Below, piece after piece: positions 58,695-64,000 of a stretch of 64,000 nt of DNA; within the stretch, counting starts at the first letter, position 1, and the number at the start of each line of letters is the position of its first letter. The position numbers were made by a program, and so were the translations under genes. The DNA is taken from assembly GCA_949372755.1 (NCBI GenBank), contig CASIBO010000010.1, positions 47,478 through 111,477 on the forward strand, written 5' to 3'. The DNA is from UBA9926 sp018645765 (lineage in GTDB: Bacteria > Pseudomonadota > Gammaproteobacteria > Pseudomonadales > Azotimanducaceae). The notes under the pieces are model-generated. The model was not told where the DNA came from, made no database searches, and worked only from the letters and a program-made list of their open reading frames with translations.

Positions 58695-59825
58695 ATGTTT
58701 CAAGGAATGAATTTTGCGCCCGCGCAGCTGCCGGGTGAACTCGAGGCGTTACGGGCTGAGGTTCGGGAGTTTCTAAATGCCGAGACAGACTGGCATCCAA
58801 ATTCGGATTTCAACGCGGGCGCGTCGCCCGAATTCTCCAAACGCTTTGCGGCGAAAGGTTGGATTGGCATGACTTGGCCAAAGGCCTATGGCGGCGGCGG
58901 GCAGTCCTTTCTTGAGCGCTATGTTGTGACCGAAGAGTTGCTGGCAGCGGGTGCACCGGTAGGGTGTCATTGGATTGCTGATCGGCAAAGCGGGCCCCTG
59001 CTCTTAAAGTTTGGTACTGAGGCCCAAAAACAAGCGTTCTTACCTGGGATCATTTCCGGAGAAAGTTTTTATTCTATCGGGATGTCGGAGCCCGACACGG
59101 GGTCTGATCTTGCCTCGATTCGCACCAGCGCCGTGCAAGTGCCGGGCGGCTGGTGTTTGAATGGCAGTAAAATTTGGACCAGCAATGCCCACCTGAATCA
59201 TTTTATGGTGACCTTAGTGCGAACAGCCCCCGCAACCGAAAACCGTCACGAAGGCATGAGTCAATTTATTGTGCCGATTCATGCCGATGGTGTGACCGTT
59301 CGGGGCATTGATAACTTAGCGGGCGAGCAGGATTTTAATCAAATTTTCTTCGACGATGTCTTCATTCCGGATGATCATGTGGTGGGCGCGCCCGGCAATG
59401 GTTGGGCGCAGGTCATGAGTGAGCTGGCCTATGAGCGCAGTGGACCGGAACGCTTTTTAAGTGCCTTTCGCGTATTGGCTGAGTTTGGAAAAAGCTTGCA
59501 AAACGGTGCGACGGAATCCCAAGCACGGCTTTATGGGCAGCTGGTAGCACATTTGGTGGTTCTGCGGCGGATGTCGATCTCGATTGCGAGTTTGCTAGAA
59601 AACGGTCTGATGCCGGATACGGAAGCGGCGCTCATTAAAGATCTGGGGAACAGCTATGAACGCTTGGTGCCGGAGGTGGTTCGTCTGTACTTGCCAGGAC
59701 AGGTGCCGAAGGGCTTGGCCCAAGCACTTGAGGAATGTGTTTTGCACGCACCCTCATTTACGTTACGGGGTGGTACCCGGGAAATTTTACGCGGCATGAT
59801 CGCCCGTGGTTTGGGCTTGAGGTAG
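58695..59825 (+). CDS. Acyl-CoA dehydrogenase, alpha-type subunit
   Basis: 376 residues. GWIGMTWPKAYGGGGQS, SIGMSEPDTGSDLASIRT (the substrate/FAD loop), LNGSKIWTSNA and the C-terminal FTLRGGTREILRGMIARGLGL are all seen. The tail carries RGGTRE where the short-chain family has YEGTNE, so the base is elsewhere. It precedes a smaller dehydrogenase by four bases; such pairs form alpha2beta2 enzymes that oxidise bulky, often steroid side-chain, acyl-CoA in actinobacteria and some proteobacteria. Electrons go to ETF. Confidence 0.9.
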   Translation: MFQGMNFAPAQLPGELEALRAEVREFLNAETDWHPNSDFNAGASPEFSKRFAAKGWIGMTWPKAYGGGGQSFLERYVVTEELLAAGAPVGCHWIADRQSGPLLLKFGTEAQKQAFLPGIISGESFYSIGMSEPDTGSDLASIRTSAVQVPGGWCLNGSKIWTSNAHLNHFMVTLVRTAPATENRHEGMSQFIVPIHADGVTVRGIDNLAGEQDFNQIFFDDVFIPDDHVVGAPGNGWAQVMSELAYERSGPERFLSAFRVLAEFGKSLQNGATESQARLYGQLVAHLVVLRRMSISIASLLENGLMPDTEAALIKDLGNSYERLVPEVVRLYLPGQVPKGLAQALEECVLHAPSFTLRGGTREILRGMIARGLGLR

Positions 59826-59829
59826 TACG

Positions 59830-60864
59830 ATGAATGAAGAACAACAGCTGATTGGCGAGATGGCGCGCCGGATGTTGGACGACCATTGCGGTCCCGCAGT
59901 CGTTGACCAAGCAGAGCAGGGTGATTACCCCTCAGATCTATGGACGTTGCTGGTTGATAATGGGCTCACAACGCTTGGCATTGATGAAGCGCTCGGCGGT
60001 GCGGGCGGCACGTTTGGCGACGCCCTCGTTGTGTTGCGAGAAGCGGGCCGAAAAGCGGCGCCCCTACCGCTGGCAGAAACGCTGCTTGCAGGGCGATTAT
60101 TGTCTAGTCTTGAACAGCGTCTGCCGAGCGGTCCCATGTGTTTTGTGCAAGGCGCGGTGACGCTGACTGAATCAGGTCAGTTGCAGGGGACGGTGCACGG
60201 CGTTAAATTTGCGCGGCACTGTCAAACGCTTTTAGTTGCGGCGCGGCGCGGCGAGGACCCCGTGATTTGCCACATTCCGGCGGCAACGGTTGCGGTCACG
60301 CAAGGCAAGGATGTCGCGGGTGAGCCCAGTGATGATCTCGACTTGTTCGTCCAGGTTCAACCGGAGGCCTGCTTTACGATTGATGAGGCGCAGCTCGATG
60401 CTGTGTTGGTTTGGGGCGCGGCAATGCGGTCTGTCATGATGGCGGGCGCCTTAGAAGAAGCGTTGGCGGCAACGGTCGGTTACTCACTGGAGCGTAAACA
60501 GTTTGGTAAGTCCATCGCGAAATTCCAGGCCATCCAGCAACAGTTGGCTGTGTTCGCGACGCAGGTCGCGGCGAGTACTCGAGCAGCTGAGACGCTCATG
60601 GTGCAACCGGAGACCACCAGCATCGATGTGGCCATCGCCAAAGCGCGTATTGGTGAGGCCGCGGGTATTTGTGCTGAGATCGCGCATCAGGTTCATGGCG
60701 CGATTGGGTATACCCGAGATCATCGCCTCAATCATCTTACACGCCGCCTGTGGGCCTGGCGTGATGCATTTGGCCATGAGGCGTATTGGCAGGAGCGTCT
60801 TGGCCGCACCCTGTTGGCCGATAAAACCGGGGATCTCTGGCAGCAGGTCACAGCGCTCGGTTAG
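59830..60864 (+). CDS. Acyl-CoA dehydrogenase, beta-type subunit
   Basis: 344 residues, shorter than usual. The N-terminal helical domain (MARRMLDDHCGP, LGIDEALGGAGGTFGDALVVLREAG, in part) and the C-terminal QVHGAIGYTRDHRLNHLTRR are present; the EPGAGSD-type substrate loop is missing. That is the picture of the non-catalytic or half-site subunit of heterotetrameric dehydrogenases. It begins four bases after the alpha-type gene, so they are cotranscribed. Confidence 0.88.
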   Translation: MNEEQQLIGEMARRMLDDHCGPAVVDQAEQGDYPSDLWTLLVDNGLTTLGIDEALGGAGGTFGDALVVLREAGRKAAPLPLAETLLAGRLLSSLEQRLPSGPMCFVQGAVTLTESGQLQGTVHGVKFARHCQTLLVAARRGEDPVICHIPAATVAVTQGKDVAGEPSDDLDLFVQVQPEACFTIDEAQLDAVLVWGAAMRSVMMAGALEEALAATVGYSLERKQFGKSIAKFQAIQQQLAVFATQVAASTRAAETLMVQPETTSIDVAIAKARIGEAAGICAEIAHQVHGAIGYTRDHRLNHLTRRLWAWRDAFGHEAYWQERLGRTLLADKTGDLWQQVTALG

Positions 60865-61266
60865 GGTGCCCATGAGGTGTAAAACCGAGGCGCTGCAGAG
60901 CGGATTGGTGTTTAGACGCGGGGCACGCCCGAGTCTTCAGGGGTTGTTGCTCGGGGTTGGCACTCGGTGGTTTCAGCTCGGCCACTAGCACGGGTTGTGA
61001 GGCGCACCACCCGCCGAAGTATCCGGTCAACGGTTGCCGTCTGGCGGCGTCAGCACGCGCCTGTCGCGGCGTAGCGGTTTTTTTCTAAACAAGGCTTTTT
61101 ACTTGCGCGGCCTGCTCACGCTGATCCAAAGACAACGGCCCGCGTGAGGCCCTCCCGCAACAACCTTTTATCTTAGATCGACGATTCATCAGGGTCATCG
61201 GCCTAGAGATCGCGCTCAGGCTATGTCACCAGATTCATTGCGCGTCCGCGCGCCCAAGCGAGCGCT
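60865..61266. other. Intergenic stretch, possible tiny ORF
   Basis: 402 bases between convergent genes. On the minus strand an ATG at 61189 opens a 34-residue frame to 61085 (MNRRSKIKGCCGRASRG...VKSLV), basic at the start; no ribosome site. A T7 run at about 61079-61085 is not preceded by a good hairpin. The start region of another minus-strand frame (60848-61030) is also open. I cannot tell whether any of this is expressed. Confidence 0.3.
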
Positions 61267-62175
61267 TCAATCAGACGTTAACAAGAAATCAGACGCCGTA
61301 GTTGCCGGCAGTGAAGTGGTGACAACGCCTTGGTCAATCAGCCGAATCATCGCGCTTAAAACGGAACGCTCGGCGGCAGGAAACATTCGCGGGTCAGTGG
61401 TGGTGTACATAACGGGCACCATGTCCGGGATCCGCGTCAGGCCATCGTTTAAACAGGCTAGGATCTGTTGCTCGCGCTCGAGTCGATGATCTATAAAGGC
61501 CTGCACGAAAGGCTGGACCTCGCGAATGGCGGTGCCGTGAGTTGGCCAGTAAACCTGATCGTCTCGTTGCTGCAGTTTTTCAAGACTTTCCATGTAGGCC
61601 GTCATATCACCATCGGGTGGGCCAATGACACTAGTCGACCAGCCCATGACATGATCCCCGGTAAAGAGCGCCTTTTCTTCCTTGAGTGCAAAGCACATAT
61701 GGTTGGAGGTATGCCCTGGGGTGTAGACGCATTCAACGGTCCAGCCATCGCCTTCAATCAGTTGGCCATCTTGGATCACATGATCCGGCACAAAGTCCAT
61801 ATCGCCGCCTTCTTCAATCGGGGTGCCGGAGGCGATTTTGCCGGCGCCGTGCGGCCCATAACCATAGGTTGGCGCTTGCCAGAGCTGTTTGAGAGGCGCC
61901 GCAGCAGGAGAATGATCCATATGGGTGTGGGTAATTAAAATATGGGTGATGGTCTCGCCGGCGAGTGCATCGCTAAGGGCCGCAATGTGCTCATCAATCA
62001 TCGGGCCCGGGTCAACAACCGCAACGTTGCCGTGACCGATCACATAGGTACCCGTGCCATTAAACGTAAACCCGGACGGGTTTCGCGCGGTCATTCGGCG
62101 AACTAGAGGGGATACGGTTTCAAGCGTTGCATAAGCAAACTCGTACTCGTAAACATAAGGGATTGCTACAGCCAT
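61267..62175 (-). CDS. MBL-fold metallo-hydrolase (LACTB2-like)
   Basis: 302 residues, GGAG six bases before the ATG. THTHMDHS gives the metal ligands His83, His85, Asp87 and His88; TPGHTSNHMCFAL adds the third His, and LFTGDHVMG the bridging Asp. The C-terminal helical part with MVPVMYTTTDPRMFPAAE matches the LACTB2/ribonuclease-like or hydrolase branch that has a winged C-terminal domain. Substrate may be a nucleic acid, thioester or lactone. Divergent from the HD-GYP gene. Confidence 0.88.
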   Translation of the reverse strand: MAVAIPYVYEYEFAYATLETVSPLVRRMTARNPSGFTFNGTGTYVIGHGNVAVVDPGPMIDEHIAALSDALAGETITHILITHTHMDHSPAAAPLKQLWQAPTYGYGPHGAGKIASGTPIEEGGDMDFVPDHVIQDGQLIEGDGWTVECVYTPGHTSNHMCFALKEEKALFTGDHVMGWSTSVIGPPDGDMTAYMESLEKLQQRDDQVYWPTHGTAIREVQPFVQAFIDHRLEREQQILACLNDGLTRIPDMVPVMYTTTDPRMFPAAERSVLSAMIRLIDQGVVTTSLPATTASDFLLTSD

Positions 62176-62199
62176 AAGGGTCTCCGTTTGAAGGCAAAT

Positions 62200-62237
62200 G
62201 ATACCAGAAACGTCATCTCGGTATCGGATGCGATACC
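62200..62237. promoter_or_regulatory. Cluster of GATACC/GGTATC repeats in a divergent promoter region
   Basis: GATACC at 62200-62205, GGTATC at 62220-62225 and GATACC at 62232-62237. The last two form a perfect GGTATCG-GATG-CGATACC hairpin (62220-62237), followed by TTTT. They lie in the 126-base gap between the MBL and HD-GYP genes and may be an operator or a short terminator-like hairpin. Confidence 0.4.
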
Positions 62238-62301
62238 TTTTGCATTTTGCAGCAAATTGTCCATTATTGGCTCTAAGTACAGATCGATTGATGGGGAAAC
62301 T

Positions 62302-64000
62302 ATGACCACAGATTCAAGCTCGGCGAATCGTTTAATCGAAATCGGTATCGCTCTCTCTGCAGAAAAAGACACGACGGTCTTGATGGAAAGAATTCTGCTT
62401 GAAGCGATGGATATCTCTCAAGCCGATGGCGGGACCTTGTACCTGCGCGATGACGATTTCTTGAAATTTGAAATTGTGCGGACCAACTCGCTCGAAATTG
62501 CGCAAGGCGGAACCACCGGTGGTGAAGTGACCTTGCCGCCTATGGCGTTAAAAAATGCCGAAGGCTTGCCCAATACGCACAACATCGTGACCTATGCCGC
62601 CAACGAGGGCAAAACGGTGAACATTCCAGATGTCTATCTTTCGGATGATTTTGATTTCACCGGCACCAAGAAGTTTGATGAGGCATTTGGATTCAAAGGG
62701 TTTCGATCAACGTCTTTTCTCACGGTCCCAATGAAGAACAATGCCGATGAAGTCATCGGGGTTCTGCAGCTGTTGAATCGAACGGATCCCGAAACCAAAG
62801 TAGTCGGCCCATTTGATGGTGGGATTCAGCCAATTATTGAAGCACTGGCGTCTCAAGCAGCAGTGGCGTTGGACAACGCGACCTTAATGAAGGAAATGAA
62901 CGATTTGCAGCAGGCGTTTATTCAGTTGTTGGCGAATGCGCTCGATGCCAAGTCGCCCTATACCGGCGGGCATTGCCAGCGTGTGCCGGAACTTGCGCAA
63001 ATGTTGACAGAGGCGGCTAACGCTGAAAAAACTGGCATCTTTAAAGATTTCAATTTGTCCGAAGAGGATCGCTATGAACTATATGTAGCGTCCTGGATGC
63101 ATGATTGCGGCAAGGTGGTCACTCCTGAGTATGTCGTTGACAAGTCGACTAAGCTCGAAACCATCACCGATCGCATTCACGAGGTGCGGGTGCGGTTCGA
63201 GGTGCTCAAACGCGATGCTGAAATCGATTGTTTAAAAGCGATTGTTGCCGGTGGCGATGCGGTGGCGCTGCAGGCCGCGCTGGCAGAACGGCTCGCTGAA
63301 ATTGATGCGGACTATTACTTTATTGCAGACACCAATGTGGGCGGCGAGTTTTTAGATGACGACGCCAAAGCGCGGGTGCAGACCATCGCGGAGCAAACCT
63401 GGACGCGTACCTTGAACAATCGGGTTGGCATCTCGATCGCAGAACGAAAACGCTTCGAGAGAACGCCCGCACCTGACCTGCCGGTTGTTGAGCCGCTCTT
63501 AATGGACCGTGATGACCATCTCATTCCCTATGATGTACAACCGTTTAGCGCAGATCCCGATAATCCCTATGGCTTTAAGGTGGATGTACCAGAGTACAAG
63601 TTCAACAAGGGTGAGGTGTATAACCTGAGCATTTCGCGTGGCACGCTGACCAATGAAGAACGCTTCATTATTAATGACCATATTGTGCAGACAGCGGTAA
63701 TGCTCGAGAATCTCCCGCTGCCGAAGGCGCTCAGGCGGGTGCCGGAGATTGCCTGTGGTCACCATGAAAAGATCGATGGCACGGGTTATCCTCGAAAGCT
63801 GACTGGCGATCAAATGTCGGTGCAAGCACGGGTTATGGCCATTGCGGATGTGTTCGAAGCGCTGACCGCGGCGGACCGGCCTTATAAAGATCGAAAGACG
63901 CTATCACAAAGTCTTCGCATTATGTCTTTCATGGCAAAAGACAATCACATGGATCGAGATTTGTACCATCTCTTCCTCGATAGCGGTGTTTACCGCGACT
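62302..64000 (+). CDS. GAF/HD-GYP domain protein, cut at the window end
   Basis: 566 codons are visible and no stop is reached. Residues about 10-195 are a GAF domain (ISQADGGTLYLRDDD, FLTVPMKNNADEVIGVLQLLNR). Then ALDAKSPYTGGHCQRV and MHDCGKVVTPEYV carry the HD metal pair (His267-Asp268), and HHEKIDGTGYP (487-497) the GYP part. HD-GYP domains hydrolyse c-di-GMP. The HD and GYP parts are about 220 residues apart, far more than usual (about 60), so a large insert of unknown role lies between. With the diguanylate cyclase at 1870 this is the second c-di-GMP gene. No membrane span seen. Confidence 0.88.
   Translation, partial: MTTDSSSANRLIEIGIALSAEKDTTVLMERILLEAMDISQADGGTLYLRDDDFLKFEIVRTNSLEIAQGGTTGGEVTLPPMALKNAEGLPNTHNIVTYAANEGKTVNIPDVYLSDDFDFTGTKKFDEAFGFKGFRSTSFLTVPMKNNADEVIGVLQLLNRTDPETKVVGPFDGGIQPIIEALASQAAVALDNATLMKEMNDLQQAFIQLLANALDAKSPYTGGHCQRVPELAQMLTEAANAEKTGIFKDFNLSEEDRYELYVASWMHDCGKVVTPEYVVDKSTKLETITDRIHEVRVRFEVLKRDAEIDCLKAIVAGGDAVALQAALAERLAEIDADYYFIADTNVGGEFLDDDAKARVQTIAEQTWTRTLNNRVGISIAERKRFERTPAPDLPVVEPLLMDRDDHLIPYDVQPFSADPDNPYGFKVDVPEYKFNKGEVYNLSISRGTLTNEERFIINDHIVQTAVMLENLPLPKALRRVPEIACGHHEKIDGTGYPRKLTGDQMSVQARVMAIADVFEALTAADRPYKDRKTLSQSLRIMSFMAKDNHMDRDLYHLFLDSGVYRD

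Noticed and set aside
58062..58703. Minus-strand frame of 213 codons
   Set aside because: It runs antisense through the conserved end of the GST gene, has biased composition and no family sequence or ribosome site.
61077..61085. T run as a terminator after the dehydrogenase pair
   Set aside because: No stable stem directly precedes it; the GC-rich bases before it do not pair well.
1..64000. CRISPR arrays, prophage, integron or IS ends
   Set aside because: No spaced direct repeats, phage structural genes, integrase or flanking terminal repeats were seen; the only transposase-like gene is the RAYT.

Overview
The window looks like a chromosomal segment of a free-living, aerobic, probably marine gammaproteobacterium. 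The support is the AceK tail at the left edge (isocitrate dehydrogenase kinase/phosphatase), a split PntAA/PntAB/PntB transhydrogenase, FxsA, PdxA, TRAP transport, a RAYT-type transposase and a large load of acyl-CoA enzymes. Base composition looks even and moderately GC-rich. I see no phage, plasmid, CRISPR array, rRNA or tRNA. Genes are tightly packed, and many neighbours share a 4-base ATGA overlap.

Layout. 1-9.2 kb: aceK end, nitroreductase plus a cis-prenyltransferase resembling mycobacterial Z-FPP synthase, a diguanylate cyclase, two membrane proteins, an SDR protein, a sirtuin and two MFS carriers. 9.2-19 kb: GAF histidine kinase, LLM-family oxidoreductase, MATE carrier, a second CDP-alcohol phosphatidyltransferase, lactonase, and a heterodimeric ABC exporter. 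19-33 kb: acyl-CoA dehydrogenase, FxsA, a four-copy 24-bp tandem repeat, a hydrolase/enoyl-CoA hydratase/MoxR ATPase/VWA/VOC cluster, a third MFS carrier, hydrolase-pdxA, a ketopantoate reductase-like protein and another acyl-CoA dehydrogenase. 33-37.4 kb: small oxygenase-like and glyoxalase-like proteins, an exported methyltransferase-like protein, a serine hydrolase, and a 54-residue peptide with a colicin V-type double-glycine leader, preceded by a palindrome and followed by a strong terminator. 37.4-48 kb: pnt operon, acyl-CoA carboxylase beta subunit, DsbD, two MaoC-type hydratases, a RAYT transposase, an orphan ExbD and a histidine phosphatase. 48-58 kb: a TRAP transporter with a TatT lipoprotein, a gamma-glutamyltransferase-like protein, a second heterodimeric ABC exporter and a GST. 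58-64 kb: a tandem pair of acyl-CoA dehydrogenases, an MBL hydrolase and a GAF/HD-GYP protein cut by the window end.

As a whole the segment suggests catabolism of acyl-CoA substrates (four acyl-CoA dehydrogenases, enoyl-CoA hydratase, paired MaoC hydratases, carboxylase), with glyoxylate-bypass control, NADPH supply by transhydrogenase, uptake by TRAP and export by ABC/MFS/MATE systems. Two c-di-GMP proteins (GGDEF and HD-GYP) add signalling. The most unusual items are the double-glycine peptide, the octapeptide tandem repeat, the MoxR/VWA pair among acyl-CoA genes, and a phosphatidyltransferase whose conserved N-terminus lies upstream of any normal start codon. All family calls are from recognised motifs; no search was run.
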